Shown: positions 18,300 through 28,352 of the stretch, piece after piece
Position numbering within the stretch: position 1 is the stretch's first letter
Layout: every line of letters begins with the position of its first letter
Source of the DNA: Paracoccaceae bacterium
GTDB lineage: Bacteria; Pseudomonadota; Alphaproteobacteria; Rhodobacterales; Rhodobacteraceae
Length of the DNA: 51,086 bases
Assembly (NCBI GenBank): GCA_026707935.1
Contig: JAPOVX010000272.1
Coordinates: 1-51,086 of the forward strand
Direction of reading: 5' to 3'
Translations under genes and position numbers: made by a program
Notes under the pieces: generated by a model
Databases searched by the model: none
Told to the model about the DNA's origin: nothing
The model's input: the letters and a program-made list of their open reading frames with translations, nothing else

Positions 18300-18875
18300 T
18301 CAGGGCCACAGGTCTCCGAGATTGAAGGTAATGGCATCGAAAGGCGGGACAGACACCGGATCGTCGTCCTTGGCCGTGGCGATCAGGACCCATTCGCCTT
18401 TGCGGAGCTCGAAGGCTTCGAGATCCCGCGCCACGGGGTCGACAAACCAAAGGCGCCGGACATTCTCGCGCGCATAGATAGGGCGTTTTTCGTGCAAATC
18501 GATCCTTCGGGTCGAGGGCGAGAGCACCTCGCATACCCAGTCCGGCGCAACGGTGCAGTAGGCCGCATCGGGAATTTCGGGCATGGTCTCGCGCCGCCAG
18601 CCAGCCAAGTCCGGGACGAGGATGTCCTCGCCCAGGTGCAGTTCGGGTTCGTCGATGATCCACCAGCCACCCGGGCCGCCACGTCCCCTGTCGAATGGGC
18701 CTTAAATCTCGCCGCCAATGGCCGAACTCGCGCGCGCGTGCGGCATGGCCGGCCTCGGTTGTGTGTAAAGGGTTCCTGCAATGATCTCTGCAACCATGTG
18801 CTCAGGGGCGTCCAGCACGTCCTGGTATGTTGCCCTGCTGATCTTGTCCGCCCTTGCCGTCCGCGAAGCGTTCAT
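18300..18875 (-). pseudogene. Uma2-family restriction endonuclease-like gene interrupted by one stop codon
   Basis: Translating the minus strand from the ATG at 18875 (GGAGA six bases upstream) gives a typical Uma2 N-terminus (DVLDAPEHMVAEIIAG, then QPRPAMPHARASSAIGGEI). A TAA follows at codon 58 (18702-18704). The same frame then continues without a shift: GPFDRGRGGPGGWWI, EPELHLGEDILVPDLAGWRR, APDWVCEVLSPST, PIYARENVRRLWFVDP and a normal end at 18300. A single nonsense change therefore splits an otherwise complete ~191-codon gene of the PD-(D/E)XK-like Uma2 family, whose biological role is poorly known. The distal 135 codons could still be made if an internal start is used (for example at 18608), but the N-terminal strands would be lost. 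Confidence 0.88.
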
Positions 18876-18933
18876 GGTCGGTCTCCGTCGATCCGGTCCA
18901 AGCATAGCCGAAAACCGGACGTGTGTCTTGCGT

Positions 18934-19163
18934 TCATCGCATGGCGAGTTTCAGCTTGGCAAACAGCATTGCCACCGCCCCAGACATGGCATCAGCCCTG
19001 CACCCGATTTCGCAATGGCCGCGTCCGGTTGGGATCGCGTGACCGGCCCGGCCACATCCGCCGCCTTGTGACATGCCTCCCCAATTGCTCCGGCCCGTTC
19101 GCGTTTCAGGCCGGCGGCCTCCAATTCACAGACGGTCTTGGCGTTATCAAAACCGGCGCCCAT
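18934..19163 (-). pseudogene. Frameshifted relic of a small helical (DUF1640-like) protein
   Basis: From the ATG at 19163 the minus strand reads MGAGFDNAKTVCELEAAGL, then ERAGAIGEACHKAADVAGPVTR and DAAIAKSGAG. This pattern resembles short coiled-coil proteins (FDT-ELEAAG, then VTR-DLDAAL) that end in a membrane-proximal helix. After about 19000 the sense continues in another frame: AMSGAVAMLFAKLKLAMR with a stop at 18934-18936. The ending LF-KLKLA is just what such proteins have, so an indel near 18990-19000 has broken the gene. It lies next to the decayed Uma2 gene. Family naming is tentative; the two-frame pattern is directly visible. Confidence 0.5.
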
Positions 19164-19355
19164 GCGGGGAATGGTATTTCGACAAGCAACGATGGCACAC
19201 ATCGAGGCAAGCCTGCCACGTCCGAAGACCTGAAACCAGGCACCGCCTCAGCCGTCGTCATGCGTGGTTTCCCATGCGATGGACGTTCACCTCGACCGTG
19301 CGGCCTGCCTTTCAAGCCGGATTCGGCCCTCGCGCGCCGGTCGTCGGGAGCTGGA

Positions 19356-20447
19356 TCAGGTGCCGCCGGTTCCGACCTGTCCCCGATTCAGCAATAGGTG
19401 GTCGGCCAGAACGCAGGCCATCATCGCTTCACCAACCGGAACGGCCCGGATGCCGACACACGGGTCATGGCGCCCCTTCGTGACAATCTCCGTGTTGTTT
19501 CCGTTCCGCGTTACCGTCCGCCGCGGCGAAAGGATCGATGACGTCGGTTTCACCGCGAATCGGCAAACGATGTCCTGGCCGGACGAGATCCCCCCGAGAA
19601 TGCCGCCCGCATTATTGGACATGAACTCGGGACCGTCGCGTCCCATGCGCATTTCATCGGCATTCTCGATGCCCGTCAGGGCCGCTGCGCCCATTCCCGC
19701 ACCGATCTCGACACCCTTGACCGCGTTGATGGACATCATTGCCGCAGCAAGGTCCGCATCGAGCTTGCGGTAGATCGGACAGCCGAGACCAGCAGGCGCC
19801 TTTCGGGCGACCACCTCGATGACCGCACCGACGCTGTTGCCGGATTTGCGCAGGCCGTCGAGATACTCGGCCCATTCCCCGACAACCTCGGCGTCCGGCA
19901 CCCAGAACGGATTGCGTTCGATCTCGCTCTCGTCAAAGCGATCACGCACGGCGGTCAGGGTTCCCATCCGGGTCATGTATCCCTTGATGGAAATCTCCGG
20001 CGCGAGTTCCCGGAGCACTGCCCGCGCGACGCCGCCCGCCGCGACGCGTGATGCGGTCTCCCTCGCCGACGATCGTCCTCCGCCCCGGTAGTCCCTAATT
20101 CCGTATTTCCGCAAGTAGGTGAAATCCGCGTGGCCCGGCCGAAACTTGTCAACGATGTCCGAATAATCCCTGGGTCTCTGGTCCCGGTTCCGGATGAGCA
20201 CGTGTATGGGGGTCCCCGTCGTTCGACCTTCGAAGACCCCTGACAGGATTTCCACGGTGTCAGGTTCCCGGCGCTGGGAGGTGAACTTGTTCCGCCCGGG
20301 CTTGCGCCGTTCCATCCACACCTGGATCATGTTCTCGTCCAGGGAGATTCCCGGCGGACAGCCATCGACCACCGCGCCGATTGCAGGTCCGTGGCTTTCG
20401 CCCCAGGTCGACACCCTGAACAACCAGCCGAAAGTATTGAAAGACAT
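19356..20447 (-). CDS. aroC: Chorismate synthase
   Basis: Encodes 363 residues. AroC converts 5-enolpyruvylshikimate 3-phosphate to chorismate using reduced FMN, the last step of the shikimate pathway. The three family signatures are visible: [18 protein letters not shown] near the N-terminus, the [17 protein letters not shown] block and the [10 protein letters not shown] / [17 protein letters not shown] end with the FMN and substrate residues. The start [10 protein letters not shown] at 20447 is fixed by AGGAGG seven bases upstream; a much longer upstream extension of the frame is rejected because it is Arg/Ser-rich non-family sequence. It appears monocistronic, with a 293-base spacer up to the repair pair on the same strand. 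Confidence 0.97.
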   Translation of the reverse strand: MSFNTFGWLFRVSTWGESHGPAIGAVVDGCPPGISLDENMIQVWMERRKPGRNKFTSQRREPDTVEILSGVFEGRTTGTPIHVLIRNRDQRPRDYSDIVDKFRPGHADFTYLRKYGIRDYRGGGRSSARETASRVAAGGVARAVLRELAPEISIKGYMTRMGTLTAVRDRFDESEIERNPFWVPDAEVVGEWAEYLDGLRKSGNSVGAVIEVVARKAPAGLGCPIYRKLDADLAAAMMSINAVKGVEIGAGMGAAALTGIENADEMRMGRDGPEFMSNNAGGILGGISSGQDIVCRFAVKPTSSILSPRRTVTRNGNNTEIVTKGRHDPCVGIRAVPVGEAMMACVLADHLLLNRGQVGTGGT

Positions 20448-20740
20448 GTCAAACCTCCTGAACCTGCAATTAATCCGACCTTCGGCGACCGCAAGGCAAA
20501 ATTCGATCTGTCGTTCGACCGGGTCTCGCCGGTGCCGTATGCAAAAGCGGAAAACTCGCGGGCCGGTCGGTCGTCGTTCTCTACCCCTTGAACGTTCGCA
20601 GGGCGCCTGGACCGACGGCAGGCTGATGGAACTCAAGACCGTCCCGGAAAGGCTGACGGGAGAACCCTTGGAAATCGGCCACGCGCTTCGCGGCAAGAAT
20701 GCCAGGAAAGAGTGGAGCATCGCCCCATGGAAACCGTGTC

Positions 20741-23359
20741 CTACTGCGAGACGACCCGGGAATGTATGACAGGCAGTATTTCTAGCCCGTGGCCTCCGAG
20801 ATCGCGAAAAGCCTTCTGACGACAAGAGAATACGACGATCTGGAGATCATGGGCCTGGCGTGTCAACGCATCGAACATTCGCTCGATGCGGTCATCGTCA
20901 GTGTAGACAATCGCATCGTCAAGGATGATTGGCGCAGGCGTACCGGCATTGGCCAGCATGCGGGCAAAAGCGAGACGGACGAGCAGTGCAATTTGCTCCT
21001 GGGTGCCGCCGGAAAGGATGTCGAAGTTTTCCTCTGCGCCTGCCCGCATCAGCGCGGACGGCAAAAGGGTCACTGGATCGAAGCGGAGCTGCGCTTCCGG
21101 CCAGAAAAGCCGGAGGAGCGGTACGAGTTCCTGCATCACCGGTTCGACATAGCGATCGCGGGCCGACGCGCGGGCAATCTCAAGGGCCTCCCCAAGCCTT
21201 TTCAGGACCGCGACTTCGTATTCGAGATCGGCGAGCCGGGTCCTGGCATTCGTGAGGCGGGTATCGATGTCAGCCAACTCCTCGTCCACGGCTTCGCCAG
21301 CCTGGCCATCGATGAAAGAGTCGAGCCCTGCCAGTTCAAGGCGAATGCGTTCACGATCATTACGTGCACGTTCGACAACCGAACGCGCCCGTTCCAGCGC
21401 TGCTGCCGCGATTTCAAGATCTGGCGCCGCCTCTTCCAGCCTCATGCGCCGCCTTTTGGCGTCTTCCAGCCCGGCGCGGGCGCGGGAAAGGGTCCCGTCG
21501 CGCCTTGCTCTTTCGGCTTTCGGATCGTCGATCCCGGAAAGGGTAGCCTCTGCACGCGCCAGGCGCGTGCGGGCGCTTTCGGCGGCAGCTTCAGCCCGTC
21601 CGGATGCTGCCTTCGCCTGCGCAAGTTCCGAACAGGCGACCTCGTATTCTTCGGACGCCTTTGCCCTTGCGTGTCTCGCCGCCTCGTGCTCCTGCTGGGC
21701 CTCCTCGATAGTCGGAAGGTCGTTTTCACCGTCCGCCCTTTCAGGAATTGCAGCGAGCTGATCACGCAGGGCGTCGACGCCATCGGGTGCCACGTTCTGC
21801 AGGTCCGCCTCGGCATTCCGCAGGGACAGTTCGGCCTTGCGCCTTCGGTTTACCGATGCGCGAACGTCGTCAACGGATTTCGCACCGGCAGCCCGGAGCG
21901 CTTGCGCCAACTCCTCCTCGGCCCGCGCCAAGGATTCGTCGTCCGGACGCTGCCCCGGTTGGACATCCAGCTGCCCTATGCCGTCGATGTCCAGCCGTGC
22001 TCCATCGGGGAGCGGCAACCGCTTGCCGCCCGGAAGCGGTTTTCCGCTGATGGAAACGCCATCCGTTCGGCCGGACGAATAGGTCACGGTGATCGCCGGG
22101 GCTTCAAGTTCGCGGGCTCGACGCACGACACGTGCGGACTCGTCCAGCCGCTCAAGTTCCTCGAGCACTGAATCGGCAAGCTCTTTCCTGGCCCTCGCCG
22201 CGGCCTCCTCGGCCAGCAGCCTCAGTTCCTGCGTGCGTTCTATTTTTCCGATCAGTTCCTTGCGACGCTCGGTTTCAGCGGCAGCTCTTGCCGCAAGGAG
22301 CACCGTCTTCACGGTGTCGGCCGCAAGCTCGGCGCGTGCGTTGGCGATATCGCGGACATCCAGCGTTTCGGACCGCTTTGCTTCGCTCCCGCGCAGTTCT
22401 GACATCGCCCGCCGGGCCTGCTCCTTTGCGTCGAGAAGCGCCTCGGCTGCCTTGTCTCGCTCGGCCAGGTCCCTGTCCAACAACGCCAACTGCTCGTCTG
22501 CGCGCTCGGCTTCAACGCGTTTGGTATGTTCCGCGCTCAAGGCTTGCTTGAGCATTTCTGCATGGCGAACCGCGATGGAATGCGCGGATTCCGCTTCTGC
22601 AAGCCGCGCCTTGCGTTCTTCCTGTTCGCCTGGATCCTCCAGGTCCGCGAGCTCGCGCCGGAGACTGCGGCGTCGATCAAGTTCCCGTCGTAGTCGCCCC
22701 GACTTCGCCGCAAGGTCCTGGCGCGTCGCGTCGAGTCTTTCAACTTCAACTTGCCATTGCCTCAAAGGGCCATCTGCCTTGGTGCGACCTGTCGGGGTGA
22801 GATACCGTCCGAGATCACGCCGGCAACGGTCGTGGGCAGCATCCATGCGCCGACCCCCGGTGATCGCTTCAACTTCTCCCGCAACGGAGGTCAACAGGTC
22901 GCGCCGCGTGGAATGCGAGGCATCGCCATCGTCAAGGCTGGCCTGCCCCTGCCGGACCCAGAGCAGGGCCGCCGGGCCCCCGTCCCTGGGCGCTTTCAGG
23001 ATGTCGGAAATCCAGTCCTCGGCCTCATCGGCCTGCCTGACCAGCCGGTTGCCGGCCTTGATCCGCACATCGCCATTGCGCCGTTGACTCCAGCGTTTCT
23101 CGATCCGGTAGACGCCTTCGGCAACTTCGATTTCGACAGACACGGAGGGATCGCCCCCAGCATGCGGTACGAGGCTGCGGATTTCCTTGTCCCAAGCCCT
23201 CCTCGGCTTGAAAAATACGGCGTGCAACGCATCGAGCACAGTCGACTTGCCGTGCTCATTGGGGGCGGACAGGACATTTACCCCGTCGCCGATACCTCCG
23301 ATTTCGACGGGATCGACGAAACGGCGGACATTTTCCAGGCGGATCGATCTGAGCTTCAC
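20741..23359 (-). CDS. SbcC/YhaN-like AAA ATPase for DNA repair
   Basis: Encodes 872 residues. The N-terminus [14 protein letters not shown] and Walker [10 protein letters not shown] (about residues 32-40) match the YhaN/SbcC/RecF head. A C-terminal half-head carries the ABC signature LSGGTQEQ (about 782) and Walker [11 protein letters not shown] (about 811). Between them are two long coiled-coil arms (many Glu/Ala/Arg heptads). The arms are not joined by a CXXC zinc hook: the middle (about 435-480) holds a short beta-rich segment ([30 protein letters not shown]). It overlaps the upstream nuclease gene by four bases. The pair probably forms a membrane-free ATP-driven nuclease complex acting on DNA ends; this is inferred from family. 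Confidence 0.9.
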   Translation of the reverse strand: MKLRSIRLENVRRFVDPVEIGGIGDGVNVLSAPNEHGKSTVLDALHAVFFKPRRAWDKEIRSLVPHAGGDPSVSVEIEVAEGVYRIEKRWSQRRNGDVRIKAGNRLVRQADEAEDWISDILKAPRDGGPAALLWVRQGQASLDDGDASHSTRRDLLTSVAGEVEAITGGRRMDAAHDRCRRDLGRYLTPTGRTKADGPLRQWQVEVERLDATRQDLAAKSGRLRRELDRRRSLRRELADLEDPGEQEERKARLAEAESAHSIAVRHAEMLKQALSAEHTKRVEAERADEQLALLDRDLAERDKAAEALLDAKEQARRAMSELRGSEAKRSETLDVRDIANARAELAADTVKTVLLAARAAAETERRKELIGKIERTQELRLLAEEAAARARKELADSVLEELERLDESARVVRRARELEAPAITVTYSSGRTDGVSISGKPLPGGKRLPLPDGARLDIDGIGQLDVQPGQRPDDESLARAEEELAQALRAAGAKSVDDVRASVNRRRKAELSLRNAEADLQNVAPDGVDALRDQLAAIPERADGENDLPTIEEAQQEHEAARHARAKASEEYEVACSELAQAKAASGRAEAAAESARTRLARAEATLSGIDDPKAERARRDGTLSRARAGLEDAKRRRMRLEEAAPDLEIAAAALERARSVVERARNDRERIRLELAGLDSFIDGQAGEAVDEELADIDTRLTNARTRLADLEYEVAVLKRLGEALEIARASARDRYVEPVMQELVPLLRLFWPEAQLRFDPVTLLPSALMRAGAEENFDILSGGTQEQIALLVRLAFARMLANAGTPAPIILDDAIVYTDDDRIERMFDALTRQAHDLQIVVFSCRQKAFRDLGGHGLEILPVIHSRVVSQ

Positions 23360-24489
23360 CGCGCATCCTCCGCCAGGTAGCCGTACAACCTGCGGAGCGC
23401 AGCTGCCGCAACGCTCCGGTCCCCTGCGCTCTTGGTGGCATCGCCGGACTCATCGAGCAGGGCCTTTGCCGCCTCGCGCAGCGCGCCTCCCCGGGCGATG
23501 TCGTCAAGGTCATCCGGACTGGCCTCGGTCGCGAGTTCCGCGTCGACGAGATCGAAGTACCCGAACTCGGGCGCAACGTCACCGGCAGTCCGCACAAGTG
23601 CCATACGCTGCGGCAGACGGGCCCAGCCCGAGGCCCGGATCCGTACCAGGGTATCTCGACGGGCCGTTCCACCCTCGGGCAGAACCGCGGCAAGGGCATC
23701 CCCTGCATTCTGTTCGGGCGTCAGTCGCAATGGAAGGTCTTGCCAATTGAAGCGGCCGGTCCCGATCTCGGTCACTTCCGGTTCGGCCCCCGGTGCCGGA
23801 ATTGTGACCGCAAGGCAGACTCCGCGTCCCGGGTGCTTGAAACGGTCCCGCTCCGGCGAACCGGAATAGAACGTGCGTTCCCCGATTTTCCTGGCACCGT
23901 GCCAGTCGCCAATGGCGAGATAGTCGAGGCCGGCAGTCGTCGCCCGGTCGGGCGGGATGGTCTCCGCACCGTCGTCTTCGCTTCCGAACGTCACGGTACC
24001 GCCATGAGCAAGGCCGATACGCAAGGAGCCTTCGGGACTCTCACAGTCCCTCATCCACTCCGTCGCATCGCGGCCGGGGAACCGGCTTGGCACGGGCGAC
24101 GGAAGAAGCATGATCCCAGGGGCAATCTCGATTGGCGCAGCATCAAGGCAAAGATGCACATTGTCGGGTGATTGCACGCGGACGGGTTCCCAAAGTGCTT
24201 CGGCGGCGAGGCTGTCATGGTTTCCGGGAATGATCCACCAACGGATTCCCCCGTCCGCAGCCATTGCGGCAAGTGCCTGCTGACGGACCCGGTCGGACGG
24301 CGTCTCGGTATCGAAGAGATCACCGGCGATCAACACGTGGCCGGCCTGGTGGTCGCGCGCGGCGGCCGCAATACTGCCGAGCGCGGCGTGCCGCGCTTCC
24401 ATCAGGCGACCGCGAATGTCCTCGGGAAAGTTCCCGAAACGTCGACCCAGGTGCAGATCAGAGGAGTGGATGAAACGAATTCCGGCCAT
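23356..24489 (-). CDS. SbcD/YhaO-like metallophosphoesterase (DNA exonuclease)
   Basis: Encodes 377 residues. The calcineurin-like phosphoesterase motifs are all present: SSDLHLG (Asp11, His13), AGDLFD (Asp57), IPGNHDS (Asn90, His91), LAHGG, and DWHGAR for the last metal ligand. The arrangement is that of Mre11/SbcD and YhaO nucleases, which use two metals to cut DNA. A C-terminal accessory region follows (about 235-377). Its ATGA overlap with the ATPase gene downstream supports a joint complex. It is likely the first gene of the two-gene unit; the 900 bases upstream have no gene. Whether the true partner activity is exo- or endonucleolytic is not visible. Confidence 0.92.
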   Translation of the reverse strand: MAGIRFIHSSDLHLGRRFGNFPEDIRGRLMEARHAALGSIAAAARDHQAGHVLIAGDLFDTETPSDRVRQQALAAMAADGGIRWWIIPGNHDSLAAEALWEPVRVQSPDNVHLCLDAAPIEIAPGIMLLPSPVPSRFPGRDATEWMRDCESPEGSLRIGLAHGGTVTFGSEDDGAETIPPDRATTAGLDYLAIGDWHGARKIGERTFYSGSPERDRFKHPGRGVCLAVTIPAPGAEPEVTEIGTGRFNWQDLPLRLTPEQNAGDALAAVLPEGGTARRDTLVRIRASGWARLPQRMALVRTAGDVAPEFGYFDLVDAELATEASPDDLDDIARGGALREAAKALLDESGDATKSAGDRSVAAAALRRLYGYLAEDAR

Positions 24490-25411
24490 GCGTCACGAAC
24501 CCGCAGACCGGTCGCAAAGTGCGAACTCGCTCGCGGCGGTGCCCGACCTGCCTGGGCCCGACCTTCGCATTGAGACGTGGCTACCACGCCCCCCGGCACC
24601 AGGAAATCCGGGCCGTTCACGTATCCGGCACATTTCCCGCCCAGAGAATGGTCGGATTCTGGTCAACAGCCAATTCGACATCTGTGACGCAAACCTCGCA
24701 CTCGGCGCGACTTTCGGTTCCCCCCGGGAAAATGGTCTCGAAAAAAAGGGTAGCGCCGCTTCAAAACTCGTGCCCGCCTCGGTAGCGCCGTCTGCCTGGC
24801 TGGCCATATCCATGCCATGGCAGAGTGCGAACTACGCCGTTCCGTCACCACGCTCAACGATCGCTGTCAACTGCCTCTTCATGCCCTTGAACCCCTCGAA
24901 TTGCGATGTTTCGCCTGCATCGAGGCGACTTCCTCTGTTGCGTCGAATACCACGTTCGGTTTTGGTGCGGCAGCTTATCTCACACGCAACAATTCCGATC
25001 AACTTCGCGAACCGTCAAAATCGAGCAATCCGCCTTTACGGATCCCAAGGAGCACACAACCGGCCATCGTCAGCCAGCTTCTGGCGAGAGTGTTGTACGC
25101 CAGCGCCGCTGCCGGCGATGACTTCCGTTCAGGCTGTGCACAGTGGCGGAAACAGAATCCGCGGGTGGGATCGGCGCCTTCGCCAGGCGCACCCATGATT
25201 CTCGCGACTCCATGGTCCCATACGGTCTTACGTATCCGGGTCTGGCGATGCATGATCTCCCACGCCGTTACCGGCGTTCCCGCCCGACAAATCTGCTCGG
25301 CAGGAAGTTCTTGCGGCACGGGTAGCCAGTTTTCTGGTCAAGGATCGAAAGCCGGCATTGATCCAGCATGCCAAACTCAATACTTTTGTCATTTGCCCAA
25401 GGTTCACTCGA
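24490..25411. other. Long gene-free stretch upstream of hslO
   Basis: Over 900 bases between the divergent nuclease gene and hslO. Frames of 60-260 codons are open on both strands, but all are rich in Arg, Ser and Pro and none resembles a protein. A minus frame around 25000-25110 (AYNTLARSWLTMAGCVLLGIRKGG) has a membrane-like stretch that could be a gene relic. No tRNA fold or T-loop sequence was seen. It should hold promoters for both flanking genes. Confidence 0.4.
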
Positions 25412-26365
25412 ATGCCGCACTTGGTCAACCATTACGAAAACTCCGCGATCATGCTGAAGGATCGGGTTCAGGCGTTCAGGCTTGAGCACATCGGAACCCG
25501 GGGACGCCTCGTTCGACTCGGCCCGACCCTTGACGCGGTGTTCACTCATCATGACTATCCCATGGCCGTTGCGGAGCTGGTGGCCGAGGCGGTGCTGCTG
25601 ACTGCACTGATCGGCCAGGCAATCAAACTCCGGTGGAAACTCTCACTCCAGATCCGGGGCAACGGCCCGGTACGCCTGATCGCGACGGACTTCCACGCAC
25701 CGAGCCGCAAGGGTGCACCCGGACGCCTTCGGGCATATGCAGGTTTCGACGATGTCCTCTGCCAACCGGATGCAGGATCAGGCATCGAACTGCTTGGCGA
25801 GGGATATTATGCCGTGATCATCGACCAGGGAAAGGACCTGCGCCCATACCAGGGAATCACCCCGCTCGCCGGCAAGACACTGGCCGAATGCGCCGAGACA
25901 TTCTTTTTCCAGTCGGAGCAGTTGCCGAGCCTGTTCAGAATCGCGATTTCGGGCAGAACCGGTGATGATGCCAGAATGAGCTGGCATGGAGGCGGCCTCA
26001 TGATGCAGCAGTTGCCGTCCGGAAAAGGGAACGCCGCCGATTCTGATCATGAGGATGCATGGGAGCGCATGAGAATCCTTCTCGATTCGGCGACACAAGA
26101 TGAGATGATCGGTCCGGACGTTTCGCCCGAGCAATTGATCGTCAGGCTCTTCCATTCCGAGAACCCGCAGATTTCCGAGGCGTTTCCGGTTGCGTTCGGT
26201 TGCAACTGCAGCCCCGAACGGGTCCGCCAATCCCTTTCGATCTATTCGGCTCGTGACATCAGTACGATGACAAACAGCGACGGCAAGGTAACGGCAGATT
26301 GCCAGTTCTGCGGCGCACACTACGAGTTCGAGCCGGGCACCCTCGGATTCGAGGCACGAACGTGA
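25412..26365 (+). CDS. hslO: Hsp33 redox-regulated chaperone
   Basis: Encodes about 317 residues. Hsp33 is a cytoplasmic holdase switched on by oxidation. The C-terminus holds the zinc-binding redox switch: GCNCS (C-X-C, about residues 263-265) and CQFCG (C-X2-C, about 297-300). The core shows the family's LVAEAVLLTALIGQAIKLRWKLSLQIRGNGPVR-type segment and GYYAVIIDQG. The start was set at ATG 25412 (MPHLVNHYEN); a TTG 18 codons upstream and an ATG at 25451 are alternatives, and none has a strong ribosome site. The stop overlaps the GTG start proposed for the next gene, making hslO the head of an hslO-NUDIX-cca set. Confidence 0.95.
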   Translation: MPHLVNHYENSAIMLKDRVQAFRLEHIGTRGRLVRLGPTLDAVFTHHDYPMAVAELVAEAVLLTALIGQAIKLRWKLSLQIRGNGPVRLIATDFHAPSRKGAPGRLRAYAGFDDVLCQPDAGSGIELLGEGYYAVIIDQGKDLRPYQGITPLAGKTLAECAETFFFQSEQLPSLFRIAISGRTGDDARMSWHGGGLMMQQLPSGKGNAADSDHEDAWERMRILLDSATQDEMIGPDVSPEQLIVRLFHSENPQISEAFPVAFGCNCSPERVRQSLSIYSARDISTMTNSDGKVTADCQFCGAHYEFEPGTLGFEART

Positions 26366-27081
26366 CGGCCGGAACCCATCTCCGGTCCGGTTCCGGCGAA
26401 ACCGATGACGCGGCAGCCAGGCCAATGCCCGGCTTGCGGACCCTCGATTCGGCGGCCACGGGTCGCCTGGCGGTGACTCCTGAAAGCCTGCGTATCGCAA
26501 TCGCCAACCAGTGCCGTCGCCCGCCTTCGAGCGATTTCGATCTCAATCCGGACGGCCGTCATCCGTCATCCGTGCGGTTGCGCAAGGCCGCCGTTCTGAT
26601 TCCGGTCGTATTCGGAGCCGCAGGCACGACGATCATTCTCACCAGGCGCCATGAAGCGATGAAACACCATCCTGGCCAGATTTCGTTTCCGGGGGGCAAG
26701 ATCGAGGCGTTCGACGCCGGCCCGGTTGAAGCTGCCTTGAGAGAATCCCGGGAGGAGATCGGCCTCCAAGCCGGTTGCGTCGACATCATCGGCCCTGTCC
26801 CGGACCACGTCACGGTTACGGGGTTCAGGGTGACGCCCATAGTCGCCGTCGTTGCGAATGCGTTCGAACCCGTTCCGCGGGACGGCGAAGTCGACGAAAT
26901 CTTCGAGGTTCCGCTGGCGCATGTCATCGACCCGGAAAACTACAGTATTCAGGAACGTATCTGGCAGGGCCAGTTGCGACGGTACTTCATCGTTCCCTAT
27001 GGCCCCCATTACATCTGGGGAGCCACGGCCCGCATTCTCGGAATGCTCTCGTCATGCATTCGGGACCATGGCGAGAATTGA
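26362..27081 (+). CDS. NUDIX hydrolase, coenzyme A pyrophosphatase type
   Basis: Encodes about 239 residues. The NUDIX box GGKIEAFDAGPVEAALRESREEIGL is exact in its catalytic Gly, Glu and REXXEE positions; quoted in two parts it begins at GGKIE and ends at REEIGL. Just before it stands LTRRHEAMKHHPGQISFP, the extra signature of the CoA-pyrophosphatase branch (NudL/YeaB). It would cut CoA or related nucleotides in the cytoplasm. The start is taken at a GTG that overlaps the hslO stop (GTGA) with GAGG eight bases before; ATG 26425 is possible since the first ~60 residues are not conserved. The 3' end overlaps cca by 14 bases, a layout common in alphaproteobacteria. Confidence 0.92.
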   Translation: MTAGTHLRSGSGETDDAAARPMPGLRTLDSAATGRLAVTPESLRIAIANQCRRPPSSDFDLNPDGRHPSSVRLRKAAVLIPVVFGAAGTTIILTRRHEAMKHHPGQISFPGGKIEAFDAGPVEAALRESREEIGLQAGCVDIIGPVPDHVTVTGFRVTPIVAVVANAFEPVPRDGEVDEIFEVPLAHVIDPENYSIQERIWQGQLRRYFIVPYGPHYIWGATARILGMLSSCIRDHGEN

Positions 27082-28216
27082 AGCAGACGTGATATCGTCC
27101 GAAACCGTTCGCGCGGTATTCAAGGCGTTCAACGATGCGGGAAGAAACGTGTTGCTGGTTGGCGGGTGCGTCCGCGATGCGCTCCTCGGAAAGGTGGCCA
27201 CCGACATCGACATGGCGACCGATGTCCTTCCGGATGATGTTCTCGCAATCGCGGATGCGGCCGGAATCACGGCTGTTCCGCTCGGGATTGAACATGGCAC
27301 CGTCCGTCTCGTCGTTTCGGGGAAACCCGTCGACATAACGACCTTCCGAAGCGACATCGAGACTGATGGACGGCATGCGACCGTCTCGTTTCGAGCGCAG
27401 ATCCGCGAGGACGCCGCACGGAGAGATTTCTCCATCAACGCGTTGTATGCCCAGGCGGACGGGACGGTTGTCGACCCGCTCGGCGCACTGGCCGATCTCG
27501 ACGAAGGCCGAGTCCGTTTCATAGGGGACCCCGGGGACCGCATCCGCGAGGATTATCTCAGGATCCTTCGGTTCTTTCGCTTTCACGCTGCCTACGGGCA
27601 TCCCGATTTCCCGATTGATGCAGACGCGGTCGCCGCATCAGCCGCATTGTCTTCGGGGATTGATCGCCTGTCTCGGGAAAGGATTACGGCCGAGCTTGAA
27701 AAACTCCTTTCGATTGCCAGCCCGGTTTCGGCAGTTCGTGCCATGGAAAAGGCCGGCGTATTGGAGCGCTGCCTGCCCGGCGCCGGCTGCACCGTATTCG
27801 AGCGCCTTGTCGCAATGGAACGCGCGCTCGAGTTGTCGCCCGACTGGCTATCGAGACTTGCCGCCCTTGGGGGGAAACTCACGCGCATTCGCCTCAGCCG
27901 CACCGAATCCCGGAGAATCGAAGCAATCCGGAAACTGGCCAAGGGCAATTCTACGCCCGCCGAATCGGCTTACCGGTTCGGCCGGGAAAACGCGACGGGC
28001 GCGGCATTGCTCCGCACCGCCCGAACCGGGAGACGTGCCGATCCAATCCTGTTGCGGGAAATCGCGCGGGGCAGCGTTGCCCGTTTCCCGCTCCGTGCTG
28101 CCGACCTTCAGCCGGCGCTTTCGGGAAGAGCGCTCGGTGATCGTCTCCGGGAACTGGAAACATGCTGGATCGAATCCGGCTTCATCCTGTCCAGGAGTCA
28201 GCTTCTCGACCGATGA
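27068..28216 (+). CDS. cca: CCA-adding enzyme / tRNA nucleotidyltransferase
   Basis: Encodes 382 residues of the class II polynucleotide polymerase head family. The catalytic block VGGCVRDALLGK with DIDMATD (the two metal-binding Asp), the RRDFSINAL motif and the EDYLRILRFFRFHA motif are present, followed by a helical tRNA-binding body. The enzyme repairs or adds the 3' CCA of tRNA, or may be an A-adding or poly(A) polymerase relative; the length and motifs favour the CCA enzyme. The ATG at 27068 lies inside the end of the NUDIX gene. Frames further upstream are the wrong reading of that gene. Confidence 0.93.
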   Translation: MARIEADVISSETVRAVFKAFNDAGRNVLLVGGCVRDALLGKVATDIDMATDVLPDDVLAIADAAGITAVPLGIEHGTVRLVVSGKPVDITTFRSDIETDGRHATVSFRAQIREDAARRDFSINALYAQADGTVVDPLGALADLDEGRVRFIGDPGDRIREDYLRILRFFRFHAAYGHPDFPIDADAVAASAALSSGIDRLSRERITAELEKLLSIASPVSAVRAMEKAGVLERCLPGAGCTVFERLVAMERALELSPDWLSRLAALGGKLTRIRLSRTESRRIEAIRKLAKGNSTPAESAYRFGRENATGAALLRTARTGRRADPILLREIARGSVARFPLRAADLQPALSGRALGDRLRELETCWIESGFILSRSQLLDR

Positions 28217-28352
28217 CGATAACCCGGGTATCGGATCCGTCCTGCCGACGCGCCATCACCATCGCGAATCCTGGGATCCGGTCATGCAGGATGGCCGCCT
28301 TTCCCGACCAGGTCCACGGCAGAGCGGCAAACTGCCGGTTCGGAGAAACCGT

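Noticed and set aside
20448..20825. N-terminal extension of aroC
   Set aside because: Arg/Ser-rich and non-family; AGGAGG fixes the start at 20447.
20789..22171. 460-codon plus-strand frame
   Set aside because: Antisense of the YhaN-like ATPase, whose Walker and signature motifs are on the minus strand.
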